A stretch of DNA of 64,000 nt from Cannabis sativa (taxonomy: Eukaryota; Streptophyta; Magnoliopsida; Rosales; Cannabaceae): contig NC_083604.1 of assembly GCF_029168945.1 (NCBI RefSeq), positions 48,045,686-48,109,685 on the forward strand, read 5' to 3'. This document shows positions 22,978 to 35,300 of this stretch, piece by piece. The translations under genes were made by a program, and so were the position numbers. The notes below the pieces were generated by a model. It worked only from the letters and a program-made list of their open reading frames with translations. It ran no database searches and was not told the origin of the DNA. Within the stretch, counting starts at the first letter, position 1. Every line of letters starts with the position of its first letter.

Positions 22978-25356
22978 ATGCACCCAAGGCGGACTGGTAG
23001 GGGTGCCCGCGAGCTAGCTGGGCTCGGGGCTGCCGGTGAGGGTGAGAACCCTTTACCACCACCTAATTGGGAACAGTTATATGCTGCTATGCAAGAAACT
23101 ATTCGGCAGCAGGGTGAGCAAATCAGAGAATTAAGAGAGCAGCGAGCTCAGCCTGCTCTAAATCTTAATCCTGATCCTCCGGCACCTCTTGTAGTGCCAC
23201 CGGATGCAGGGAATCGTTTGGAACCATTGTATGAACGGTTTAGGAAGCAGAATCCGCCAGTGTTTGAGGGTGGTGCTGATCCACTCAAAGCGGAGCAATG
23301 GATGAGTATGATAACATCCATTTTCGATTTTATGCGAGTTGAAGATAATGACCGGGTCAGGTGTGCTACCTATATGCTACGAGATGATGCCCGTATTTGG
23401 TGGGAGATTGTATCTCAGGGCCATGATCTGAATAATATGACCTGGGAAACTTTTCGGGCCTTATTTTTTGAGAAGTATTATAATGAGTCTATTAAGGCAG
23501 CAAAGGCAGAAGAGTTTATACGGTTAACTCAGGGTAGTATGACTGTGACAGAGTATGCTACTAAGTTTGATCGACTGGCAAAGTTTGCCTCAGATGAGGT
23601 GGCTACTGAAGCTGCTAGAAAAGCAAAGTTTATTCGGGGGTTGGATGAACACATCGCCCGGGATGTGATTGTTGCTTCTAAACAACCGGGGGTTGCCCGA
23701 ACTTATGCTCAGATAGTTGAGTTGGCTTTAGTTTCTGAGGGTGCAGAGGCTCAGATACGAAAGAAAAATATTGCCAGAAGAGATTCATGGAAGCAAACAG
23801 CAGGTGCTGGTTCGGGTAGGGGTACTGATTTTGGTGACCGCAGGAAAAGACCTAGTGAATCATCAGCGGCAGGCCCAAACAAAAGATTCCAGGGTAACCA
23901 AGGTTTCCGTCGTAGTGGGAATGAAAACTGGCGGACTTTTCCTGAATGTCCGAGGTGTAAAAAGCATCACCTGGGCGAGTGTCAGGCTAGGGCCTGTTTC
24001 CACTGTGGAATGGTGGGTCATATGAAGAGAAATTGTCCACAATTGCTACGGTTAGAGCAAAAGAAGGATGATACACCCGCTCCTGCCCGAGTGTTTGCCC
24101 TGACTCAAGCTGAGGCTGATGCTGGTCCTTCTACTGTGACAGGTCAGCTTTTTGTTGCTGGTACTTTATTGACTGTGTTAATTGATTCTGGTGCGACGCA
24201 TTCTTATATTTCAAGTAGAATAATTGAGCAGCTGAATAAACCTAGTGATGTGCTTTCTAGAGGTTTTGGAACCTTGTTGCCTACTGGGGAGTTGGTTATC
24301 TCCAGCAGGTGGGTTCGATCCCTTCCAGTGTTTGTGGAAGGAAGAGAGTTATCAGTTGATCTCATAGAATTAAATCTAGAGGATTTTGATGTTATTTTGG
24401 GGATGGATTGGCTTGCTAAATACAACGCCACCATTGATTGTAAACGAAAGATGGTAACTTTTCAGCCTGAGGGCGAGGACCCCTTTGTATTTGTGGGTAA
24501 GATGCAAGGATCTCGGATTCCCTTAATTTCAGCCCTTAAGGCAAGGGATTTGTTGTGTGAGGGGTGCATTGGTTTCTTGGCAAGTGTTGTGGATATTTCC
24601 AGGGAACCACTAGCGGGACCGGAGCATGTCCCAGTGGTTCGAGAATTTCTGGATGTGTTTCCAGAAGAGTTACCAGGGTTGCCACCAAAGCGTGAAATTG
24701 ATTTTGAGATTGATTTAATACCGGGGCGAGCACCGTATCGAAAGCTCCTACAGGATGGCACTGCGGAGCCGAAAGAGTTAAAAGTTCAATTACAGGGGAT
24801 GATGGATTTAAAATTTACTAGACCTAGTACTTCACCTTGGGGTGCACCAGTTTTGTTTGTGAAAAAGAAAGATGGAACATTACGAATGTGTATAGATTAT
24901 CGGGAGTTAAACAAATTAACAGTGAAGAACAAGTACCCTCTGCCAAGAATAGATGATTTATTTGATCAGCTGCAGGGTAAAATTGTCTTTTCTAAAATTG
25001 ATCTTCGATCTGGTTATCACCAACTGAGGATTCGAGAGGAGGATATTCCCAAGACAGCTTTTCGGACCCGGTATGGTCATTATGAATTCCTGGTAATGTC
25101 CTTCGGATTAACAAATGCCCCGGCAGTTTTTATGGATTTGATGAACCGAGTGTTCAAAGATTTTCTGGATGATTTTGTTATTGTCTTTATCGATGATATT
25201 CTAATTTATTCAGACTCGAAAGAGACTCACGAAAGACATCTTCGAATGGTATTACAACGTCTCAGGGATCATAAGTTGTATGCCAAGAATAGAGAGAGAG
25301 AGTGGCGGCTAGAGAAGAGAGTGAAGGCTCAGGTTTTTCTGATTCAGATAGTGTAA
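22978..25356 (+). CDS. Gypsy gag-protease-RT, open but truncated, with a foreign tail
   Basis: From the ATG at 22978 the frame stays open to 25356; an upstream GTG in frame at 22903 is less likely as the start. Gag with its aromatic core ([10 protein letters not shown]) is followed by the knuckle [14 protein letters not shown], the protease motif IDSGATH (24181-24201) and reverse transcriptase with [10 protein letters not shown] (from 25186). The retrotransposon match ends at about 25287 with HKLYAK. The last 23 codons read into an antisense copia LTR, so RNase H and integrase are missing. A patch at 24720-24770 does not match the first copy and looks locally frameshifted, with the frame restored afterwards. 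The open frame suggests a young copy, but it cannot encode a complete machine. Confidence 0.9.
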   Translation: MHPRRTGRGARELAGLGAAGEGENPLPPPNWEQLYAAMQETIRQQGEQIRELREQRAQPALNLNPDPPAPLVVPPDAGNRLEPLYERFRKQNPPVFEGGADPLKAEQWMSMITSIFDFMRVEDNDRVRCATYMLRDDARIWWEIVSQGHDLNNMTWETFRALFFEKYYNESIKAAKAEEFIRLTQGSMTVTEYATKFDRLAKFASDEVATEAARKAKFIRGLDEHIARDVIVASKQPGVARTYAQIVELALVSEGAEAQIRKKNIARRDSWKQTAGAGSGRGTDFGDRRKRPSESSAAGPNKRFQGNQGFRRSGNENWRTFPECPRCKKHHLGECQARACFHCGMVGHMKRNCPQLLRLEQKKDDTPAPARVFALTQAEADAGPSTVTGQLFVAGTLLTVLIDSGATHSYISSRIIEQLNKPSDVLSRGFGTLLPTGELVISSRWVRSLPVFVEGRELSVDLIELNLEDFDVILGMDWLAKYNATIDCKRKMVTFQPEGEDPFVFVGKMQGSRIPLISALKARDLLCEGCIGFLASVVDISREPLAGPEHVPVVREFLDVFPEELPGLPPKREIDFEIDLIPGRAPYRKLLQDGTAEPKELKVQLQGMMDLKFTRPSTSPWGAPVLFVKKKDGTLRMCIDYRELNKLTVKNKYPLPRIDDLFDQLQGKIVFSKIDLRSGYHQLRIREEDIPKTAFRTRYGHYEFLVMSFGLTNAPAVFMDLMNRVFKDFLDDFVIVFIDDILIYSDSKETHERHLRMVLQRLRDHKLYAKNREREWRLEKRVKAQVFLIQIV

Positions 25357-26829
25357 TTTTCCTGAAGCCTTCACTATCTATTTATAGTATTCCACTAGGG
25401 TTAGATTTGAATTATATGGCATTAAAATAATAAAAAAATCAATTAAAAAAGATAAAATAGGTGGTAGGCCACAATTTAGGTGGACTGGGCCTTGATTTTT
25501 GCAATTTTGCAATTTTAACACCTTTTGTATCTGATTTTCTCAAAAATGTCAATTTCCTAATTCAATCATTTAAATGCCAATTCTAACTATTTAATAATTA
25601 TAAATAATTATTAAATAATATTGTCATTTATCATATTTATTAATTGAACCATACAAAGTATCATAATTAACAAATATGCCCCTATTAACTCTTTCTTTAC
25701 AATTTCGCCCTTACTTAGTGAAAATTTCACAAATAGACATAGTCTAGTTCGTGAATTATAATTGATTAATCAAAACCAATTACATGAGTCTTACAAACAA
25801 TATTATCTCAACTAGTGGGGGGACCATGGGTCTATATAACCGAGCTTCCAATAAGTAGATCAAGAATTTAATACTAAAATTCACTAACTTATTAATTCTT
25901 CGTTGAATCCACGCATAGAACTTAGAATTGTACTCTCAGTATATAGAATGTTCTATATGTTCCACCATATAGACACATCATTAGTTATCCATTGTTATAA
26001 TCCTAATGTGATCAATGATCCTCTATATGAATGATCAACACAGTAAAGGGATTAAATTACCGTAACACCCTACTATGTATTTTATCCTTAAAACACTTGA
26101 CCCCGTATAAATGATATTTCAGCCTATGTGAAATGAGATCTCCACCATTTATTTTCGTTTGGTCAAGCTCGAAGGAAATCATCCTTTGCTTACTATTCGC
26201 CAGGTAGAAGCTATAGATTCCATGTTTATGCTAGCGCTCCCACTCAATTGCCTTCTGAGTGTTCCCAAAAAGTATGTATCACCCTGACCTAAAAGTAGGC
26301 TTAACTAACAATTCAAAGGAACACGAATAGCCTTTCAAGATTGAGCCTAATCATAACAGGATTAAGATCATTTGATCTAGGATCAACTTGGCGATATTGA
26401 CTTGAATAGATTTTACGGTAAGTTTAATTAAATCTAAGTCAAAGTTCAATATCGGTCCCTTCCGATGCATACTCCATGCATCCAACCTGAGCTTTACTTT
26501 AACCAATGTTCTGGAAAGAACATAGTATTTCTCCAAATACAAGTAAACTCTTGTTGTAGATTATTATATCAGTAAAACCCTGTGTCTGATAAATCTAGGA
26601 AACTTTATTCACATAGTCATGTTTACTTTCCAATGTGATGACAGCACAATAAACATGATCAAGTATGTGAAAAGGGTTTAAGATGAATTTATAAATCAAT
26701 TAGACAAGCAATTGATAAAGTGAGCCAAAACATACACAAATGAATGAAAAATACTTCTGTTTCTTTATTGATGTTGAATAAAATAGATTACATTGAAATG
26801 GAGTTTTATTTAGGGCATAAAACCTAACA
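25288..26829 (-). repeat. Copia LTR, minus strand, truncated
   Basis: The right end is the terminal TAACA at 26825-26829, after TTTATTTAGGGCATAAAACC. The reverse complement aligns with the solo LTR at 33430-35325, including the TATA region CTATAAATAG (minus strand, near 25374-25388). About 350 bases of the LTR's 3' end are missing at 25288, where it abuts the truncated gypsy reverse transcriptase. No internal copia sequence follows. Confidence 0.82.
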
Positions 26830-27421
26830 GTATGTTTGAATCTGATACTGATCGACGTATCACATCAGTATGGCTAGAGCATGACTAGCATATTGAGTAT
26901 AGGCTGATATTATAGGCGATAGTATTATCGTATGAACGTTCTAGACTCAGCACCGTGTGGGACACGTGGATAGGATTATGGTTGGGTGTATGGGCGCCTG
27001 ACTATAATTCGGGTTATTGCTATGTTTATTATTTATGCTTTTCTTACTAAGTCTGTTGACTCATAGTTGCTATTTCCATGTGTAGATAAGGGCAAGGCTA
27101 AGGTTGAGCAGCCGTGAGAAAGAGCAGATGGAGATTGTACATGTCGGGGCGATTAGGCCTGGAGCGTACGGTCTTTGGGACATTAGGGCATATATTGTAT
27201 AGTCGCTAGGCGACAAACTTTTGTAATATTCACAGTGAAACTTTTGTAAATATTTTGTAAAACGGTATCCCAGTTTATGATAAGTATAATATTTTAATGT
27301 TTATTGTTAATTAAGTAAAGTTTTAATTAATCACAATTTTCAATAAATTCGTTGACTAGCAATGAGCTACACAGTTAAGCTAAAAATTACATTAACATGC
27401 CTAAACTAGCAGGGTGTTACA
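26830..27421 (+). repeat. Gypsy LTR 3' fragment
   Basis: A diverged match to the 3' third of the gypsy LTR family: a CTTTTCTTACTAAGTCTG/GACTCA segment, then AAGGCTAAGGTTGAGCAGCCG, and a terminal GGGTGTTACA. No coding content. Confidence 0.65.
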
Positions 27422-27453
27422 AATTGGATTTTATTTAAGGCACGAAACCCAGC
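27422..27453 (-). repeat. Short duplicate of a copia LTR end
   Basis: The bases TTTTATTTAAGGCACGAAAC are a diverged copy of the LTR terminus at about 26803-26829. The gypsy fragment 26830-27421 is thus bracketed by two copies of the same LTR end. Confidence 0.55.
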
Positions 27454-28230
27454 ACTTCTAGCAAGTGTTATATATTTATGTTTGCTAGAATGTATGAATT
27501 AATATCATTGCGGTATGGCCATAGTACCGGGTCAAGCATAATACTGGTTGGCTAATACTTAATTCCATAGGGTATTAATTGCCATTTTTATAGCGGTACG
27601 ATCATAGTACTGGGTTGGTAGTACGAGCATAGTACTAGTTAAGAAAGATATTATTGTCAATGGTACTTTTGAATATTTTGATGCTATCATAGCGATACAA
27701 ATATTGTATCGGGCCCGCAGTGCGATCAAAGCTCTGGTAGTTACTGATATCATGACCAGTCATACCAAATGTGAGAATGTTCATATTTTATTTGAAGCCT
27801 TGTAGGTAGGTGTATGGGCACCTATTTATAAGTCGGTGTTATGCTATATGTGTTATGCTTTTCTTACTGAGTTTGTCGACTCACAGTTACTGTTTACATG
27901 TGTAGGTAAAGAAAAGGTGATCACTGAACGCCAGTGAGTCCATAGCTTGAGGATTATTGTACATATCAGGATGGTTAAACTTGGAGTGTTCGCTCTCAGA
28001 ATGATTTGGGCCTTCATTTTGTAGTCGCGGTGCGACACTTTTGTAAAATGTATTTTGAACAATGTTGTAAATTTCTAGGACAGGATCCTAACTGTTTATG
28101 TATGTTTATATATTTAGAAAAAGTTTAATTAAAAGTTTAAATTTGACACGATTTTTGAAAAACCCTTTGATTAGCAAAAGCGTGCACAATAAGTAGAAAA
28201 TTATTGTAGTGTGCCTAAGCAAGTAGGGAA
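27454..28230 (+). repeat. Second gypsy-LTR-like fragment
   Basis: Contains the same landmarks as 26830-27421: CTTTTCTTACTGAGTTTGTCG, a GACTCACAG segment, GTGTAGGTAAAGAAAAGGTG, and GTAGTCGCGGTGCGACACTTTTG. It is a more diverged copy. The upstream part has repeated CATAGTAC motifs (27519-27640). No gene seen. Confidence 0.55.
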
Positions 28231-28758
28231 TTAAGCTATGTGATGAACAAGCTAGAGTTCAACATGACTAAATTATTGAACGAGTTAACTGTGTTTGAGA
28301 ACCTAACAAGGATAAGTCAAAGGAAGGTGAATTAAACATTATTGAAGCAAAATCCAGCTCTCCTTCTTCTTCTGTTAAGTAAAGAAAATGGAACAGTAAG
28401 AACGAAAGTAGTAGCACGCCCAAATCGAAAGGCATGAAGGCACCTAAAGCAAAGAAGAAAAAAGATATCCCTAAGTCCAAGGACAATAAGGCAAACGACA
28501 ATTGTTTCCATTATGGTGTAATGGGACACTAGAAGAGAAACTATAACAAGGATCTCTCTGAGCTTAAGTAAGGTAAATTCAATTCATTTGTTCTTGAAGC
28601 TAATTTAGTGGAAAGTGATAAATCTTAATGGATTGTTTAATTGGGAGCCACTAATCATATTTGTTCTTCTATGAAGATACTTGATTCATCAAGGGAGCCA
28701 ACTGATAGAGAGGTGACCATGCGGGTTGGGAGTAGAGCATAAGTGTCTTCCAAGAGTG

Positions 28759-30616
28759 TGTTGGGTTTTGTGCCCTAAATAAAACCCATTTCAATATAAT
28801 CAAATTTACTAATTAATAAAGATCAGAAATCGCATTTTATGTTGCATGGTTCACATGATTTATTTCATGATTATGTTTAATGTATAAATTCTATTAAGTC
28901 CAGAACATATGTATTTGTTCATGAATATAGTGTCGTCAGCACAGTGGAATATAGTCATGATTTTATGTTCAAAAGTTTAATTCCCATGATTTGCCAATTC
29001 ACTGGATTTAGACTGGCATGATAATCAACGATATGTATACTTACACCTTGGATAAGTGTTATGTCCTTTCCAGGGCATTGGCAAAGTTTACCAGTATCGG
29101 ATATGGAGTATACATTGGAAGGGACTGATATTGATCTTAGATAAGATATCATAAACTTACCGTTATATCTTTCTAAGTCAATATCAATGGTTGATCTTAG
29201 GTCTATGGATCTTAATCCTGACATGGTTAGGTTCGATCTCAAGAGTGTTATTTGTGTTCTTTGATTTGTTAGGTAATCCCACCTTTTGGTCTGGGTGATA
29301 CGTACATTTTGGGAACATGATGTACAATTGAGTGGGAGCGCTAAACATAGATATGGAATCTATAACATCTATAAGTTTTTAGAAGTGAAACGATGATTTC
29401 CTTCGAGCTTGGCTGAATAGAGATAAATGATTGAGATCTCATTTCCGTAATTATATTAGTTTACTGAAATATCATTTATAGGTAGCTAAGTGTTTTAAGG
29501 ATAAAATACATTGAAGGGTAGAACGGTAAATTTGTCCCTATTCAGTGTAGATCATTTATAGAGGATCCTTGACTATTAGGATTGTAACAATGGATAATCA
29601 TAACGTATCTATATCGTGGTACATATAGAGCGTTCTATATAACTGAGGGTGTATTCAATTCCAAGTTCTATAGTGGTTCAATGAGGAATTAATAAGTTGA
29701 GAATTTACTTGGTGAATTCTAGATCTACCTATTGAAAGCTCTGTTATATAGGCCCATGGTCCCCTCACTAGTTGAGATAATACTGCTTCCAGACTTAGTC
29801 AATTGATTTTAATTAATCAATTATAATTCTAAAATTAGACTATGTCTTATTTAAGAATTTTCACTAAGCAATGACTTAATTGTGAATAAAAGAGGTTTTG
29901 GGGTCAATTTTTTAATTAAGAAACTTTGTATGGTCTAATTAATAAATTACATAAATGGTAATTTTATTTAGTAATTAATTATAATTATTAAATGAATAGT
30001 TTTGGCATTTATAAGGTTGAATTGGAAAATATGGTACTATTGAAAAGAAGAATAAGTGGTTGAAATAAAGTGGCAAAAATCTAACTAGAGAGTGGTCCAC
30101 TTAAGTGCACGACCTAGAAGGATTTTGGCCCAATATTTTATTCTTTTTTAATCCATATAATTCAACCCTAAGCCCTAGTTGAAACACTATAAAAGGAACA
30201 TGATACTCTCACTCATCAAATTAATGTCAACTTGACTATTCAACCAAAACTTGATGAGAGAGTTCCTTCCTTAGTGATTCAAACCTCCTTCATTGTTCTT
30301 CACCATTCGAACCTTGAGTGATGAGTGCCATGCCCACACATAGCAAGTCAAGTACTCAATCATAGTGAGTAAGATGGTGGTAACCAAACCCGAAGGAGAG
30401 AAAGAGATCCAGGTTCAAATCTTGATAATGCTCTGCTACAGAATGGAATCAAGGGCTAGAGATTTTGAACGGAAGGGGTCATATTATTCCGCTGCAACCA
30501 ATGTAAGGTTTCCTTAAACCCTTATTGTTTATTTCATTATTTTAGAGAATTCATATTTAGGATGTTAATCAACATACTTATTAGTAAATCTAGATCCTGG
30601 TGAAATATTCCCAACA
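28759..30616 (+). mobile_element. Solo copia LTR inserted in the decayed copia
   Basis: Starts TGTTGGGTTTTGTGCCC and ends TATTCCCAACA (1858 bp). Flanks are GAGTG (28754-28758) and GAGTC (30617-30621), a target duplication with one mismatch. It contains CTATAAAAGG near 30188, a probable TATA box. No internal element sequence follows, so it is a solo LTR. It belongs to the same LTR family as 33430 and 50227 but is more diverged. Confidence 0.85.
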
Positions 30617-32334
30617 GAGTCTACTTAAAATTTAATAATAAGATTTTGTCATTGAACAATAGTTATTTTATTCCTGAATATACTGGGAATATTATTTCTT
30701 TATCTCATTCGCATGAACAATTACTTAACATTGGTTTTATTAATAATGAGATTATTATTTCTAAGAATGGTATGCTTATTTATTCTGAAAAATAGAGTAA
30801 CAAACTTTATGTGCTCAAAAGTGAGCAATTAATTTTAAATAATGAATAGTTTAGAGTAGCTTTGCCTCACCAAAATAAGAGGTAAAAGGTTTTTAATGAT
30901 GATTAAACATATTGGCTTCTATGTTTAGGCCATATTGGTCTAGACAAAATTAACTAGTTAACAAAAGATGGTCCTTTGAAAGAACTAAAAGTTATAACTC
31001 TTTCGATGTGCGAATCTTATCTAGAAGCTGAAATGGCTAAAAAGACCTTTTTTCTGCAAAAAGGAAATAGAGCAAAAGAATAACTTGAGCTTATGCACAC
31101 TCATGTGTGCAAACCAATTAATATTCAAGCTCGAGGTGGTTATGAATATCTCGTTCTTTTTATTGACGATTATTTTAGATACGGTCATACTGACCTAATG
31201 GCCAAGAAATATGAAACTTTTAAAAAGTTCACAGACTTTAAGACTATGGCTGAAAAGCAATTACACTCTGATCAGATCGTGGTGGCGAGTATTTGGATTC
31301 TGAATTCAAAGATTATTTGCTGAAAAAAGGAATACTGTCCCAACTTATAGCACCTGGAACACCTCAGCAGAACAGTGTTGCAGAGAGAAGAAACCAGACC
31401 TTGTTAAACATGGTCAGATCGATGATGTGCTACTCATCACTGCCACTGAACTTCTAGGTATACGCACTTCTAGTAATTACTTACATTTTGAATGTAGTAC
31501 CCTCTAAGAGCATAAGCAAAACTCTAATAGAATTATGGAATGGGACAAAACCCAGTTTGAAACATTTTTGCATTTGAGGTTGTCCTGCTCATATTTGTAA
31601 ACTAAATATTGGGAACTTGCTCCCATAACTAAAGTCTTTATGTTTGTAAGATATTCAGAGGAAACACGAGGTGCCTATTTCTTTAGTCATCTAGAAAACA
31701 AAATATTTATATTGACAAAAACTACATTTCTTGAACATGACTATATGAAAAGTCATAAATCATGTAGTCAAGTGGTTATCGAGGAAATAAAAAATGAGCA
31801 AATTTCTGAACTCTCCACTTCCGTACCATTATTTAAATGACCAATAGTGGTTACCACAGTTCTTGAAAAAGAAACCTCGATACATCGTTATAGTGGGAGG
31901 ATTGTGAGACAACCTATCTGATATGAATTTGAAGCACATGTTCTTATCTCCGATACATACAAGGACGATCCATTATCTAACAAAGAAGCAATAGAAGCCC
32001 TAAATCAAACAAATGGAACAATGCCATGGATCAAGAAATGTATTTCATGCACACCAATAAAGTCTGGGAATATGAAACTCTACTTAAGGACATTCACTAC
32101 TACAAAAAGCGCTTTTTGCTTCAGTTTTTAAGTGACATATAAAGAATTTGCTTCAGTTGGTGTAACCAACGCTATAACCGTAGACGCAAATAGTGCTATT
32201 TTTTACTTCAGTTATGAACCAACACTAATTGATTAATTTTATAACAGAAACAATTTTTTTTTTGCTTCTGTGCATAACTGAAGAAAAAACTAGTGCACCG
32301 ACGCTAATTGTTTTTTTGCTTCGGTTATAATTTG

Positions 32335-35300
32335 TTTGAGTGCTCTGGTTAGCACGATTAGGAAACTAATTATGGTTGATAAAGTAACAAGGGAGAAATA
32401 TATGATTAAATTTGCTAGGGTCCTGGTTGAAATGGACATAACATATGACCCCCATTTGTTATACATTTTGAAAATGAAAAAGGTTAGATTCAAGAGCAGT
32501 TTGTTGAGTACGAATGTCTCCCCATTAGGTGTAACAACTGTAAAGGATATAGCCATAACATGGCGGAGTGTAGGAAGACTGGTCCGAAGGTCTGGGCCAA
32601 GAAAAACCAGAAACATGTGAAGAATTTTAAAGACAAAGATTAGCCTACTAGTGTGGAAAAATCAAGGGGGACAATTTGGTTTCTGTTGAAGCTAATGACA
32701 CGATTGGAAATATGAAGAAGGTAGATTCTAAGGAAGAGAAAACTTGTGCAGAGTCTAGAATTACTACTCCAGAATGAGAATGTATGGAAGGGTGGAAGAC
32801 CCTAAAAAGAGTAGGCAATTCAAAGGTGAAAAGATCTCTTGGAGTGGTTGAGCAGGCTTCGGTTCAAAACTTTCAAGATTTTGCAGGAACAAGGAAAGGA
32901 TGTTGAAAAGTGTAACCTATCTATCGAGGGTGGAGATGGATTGCACCAACATACTTAGTTGGAATGTTCAGGGTATGAATAAAAGGGATAAGCAAGGTGA
33001 TATCCTTAGTCTTATGAAGCTAAATAAAGTAGGGGTAGGTGCTCTTGTTGAGAATAAATTGAAGAATAATAAAGTGGATGATATGATGGTAAAGATGTTT
33101 CATGGGTGGGATTACCATCGCGGTAATCAATGTGAAAGAAGAATTTTAGTTGTTTGGCTCAAGTCATTTGTTCAGGTGAAAGTGATGAAGGATCACAACC
33201 AACTAGTTCACCGTCAAGTTAAGTTTGTTGGTTCTCAACTTGAAGTGCTTATTACTTTTGTGTATGGTCTCAACACCATAGACGAGAGAGTTGATTTATC
33301 GAAGGAGCTCTCTACAATCAACTGTTAGGGGGTTCCTTGGCTGATAATTGGAGATTTCAATGCAGTTTTTTGTTATGGTGATATAACTGGCTGTAGAGCA
33401 GTTACTCTTAGTGATTTAGTGGATGCTACTGTTGGGTTTTATGTCCTAAATAAAACTCATTTCAATATAATCAGATTTACTTATTAATATAGATTAGAAA
33501 TAACATTTAATGTTGCATGGTTTGCATGATTTATTTCATGATTATAGATGTACATAATGTATAAATTCATCTGAAACACTTTTCACATACTTGATCATGT
33601 TTATTGTGCTGTCAACACATTGGAAAGTAAACATGACTATGTGAATAAAGTTTCCTAGATTTATCAGACACAGGGTTTTACTGATATGATAATCTACAAC
33701 AGAGTTTACTTGCATTTGGAGAAGTGCTATGTTCTTTCCAGAGCATTGGTTAAAGTAAAGCTCAGGTTGGATGCATGGAGTATGCATCGGAATGGACCGA
33801 TATTGAACTTTGACTTAGATTTATTAAACTTACCGTAATATCTATTCAAGTCAATATCGCCTAGTTGATCCTAGATCAAATGATCTTAATCCTGTAATGA
33901 TTAGGCTCAATCTCGAGAGGCTATTTGTGTTCTTTGATTTGTTAGTTAAGCCTACTTTTGGGTCAGGGTGATACGTACATTTTGGGAACACGGTAGTGCA
34001 ATTGAGTGGGAGCGCTAACATAAACATGGAATCTATAGCTTCTATCTGGCGGATAGTAAGTAAAGGATGATCTCCTTCAAGCTTGACCAAACGAAAATAA
34101 ATGGTGGAGATCTCATTTCACATAAGCTGAAATATCATTTATACGGGGTTAAGTGCTTTAAGGATAAAATAAATTGTAGGGTGTAACGGTAATCTAATCC
34201 CTTTACAGTGTAGATCATTCATATAGAGGATCATTGATCAAATTAGGATTATAACAATGGATAACTAATGATGTGTCTATATGGTGGAACATATAGAGCA
34301 TTCTATATACTGAGAGTGCAATTCTAAGTTCTATGCGTGGATTCAACGAAGAATTAATAAGTTAGTGAATTTTAGTAATAAATTCTTGATCTACTTATTG
34401 GAAGCTCGGTTATATAGACCCATGGTCCCCGCACTAGTTGAGATAATATTGCTTGTAAGACTCATGTAATTGGTTTTGATTAATCAATTATAATTCTCAA
34501 GTTAGAATATGTCTATTTGTGAATTTTTCACTAAGTAAGGGCGAAATTGTAAAGAAAGAGTTTATAGGGGCATATTTGTTAATTATGATACTTTGTATGG
34601 TTCAATTAATAAATATGATAAATGACAATATTATTTAATAATTATTTATAGTTATTAAATAGTTAGAATTGGCATTTAAATAGTTGAATTAGAAAATTGG
34701 CGTTTTTGAGAAAATCAGATGCAGAAAAGATAAAACTGCAAAATTGCAAAAAGTGAGGCTCAAATCCACTTGTATAGGGCCGGCCACTTTTGTAGGAAAT
34801 TTAAACTGATATTTTCATTATTTTAATGCCAAATAATTCAAACCTAACCCTAGTGGAATGCTATAAATAGATAGTGAAGGCTTCAGGAAATTTACACTAA
34901 AATTTCACACTTCTGATTCAGGAAAAATTGAGCCATCTCTCTCCCTATCTGGCCGACCACTCCCTCTCTCTTTCTTCCCTCTTGAATTTCGAAATCCTTA
35001 GTGTGAGATTAGTGCCCACACATAGCAAGTGATACCTCAATCATAGTGAGGAAGATCGTGAAGAAAGACCTTCAGCAAGAAGGAGTTTCAGCATCAAAGA
35101 TTCAGAGAAAGAGATCCAGGTTCAGATATTGATAATGCTCTGCTACAGAAAGGAATCAAGGGCTAGATATTTGAACGAAAGGAGTCATTATATTCCGCTG
35201 CACCCAATGTAAGGTTTACTAAACTTTATATGTGTTTATTTCATCGTTTTAGAAAGTTCATATTTAGGGTGTTAATCAACATACTTGTGAGTAGATCTAA

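Larger units (their letters stand above)
13846..25287 (+). mobile_element. Ty3/gypsy chromovirus, LTR-internal-LTR-partial internal
   Basis: Two nearly identical LTRs (13846-15878 and 20703-22736) flank one internal region. A second internal region follows the second LTR and stops in reverse transcriptase at 25287. Each internal copy starts with the same primer site. The polyprotein order is gag, protease, reverse transcriptase, RNase H, integrase, then a C-terminal chromodomain-like segment, as in plant chromoviruses of the Tekay/Del type. No third LTR and no right-hand target duplication were found; AAGGA (13841-13845) is the left flank. The arrangement fits a tandem made by unequal LTR recombination and then truncated, or an assembly duplication. 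Confidence 0.87.
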
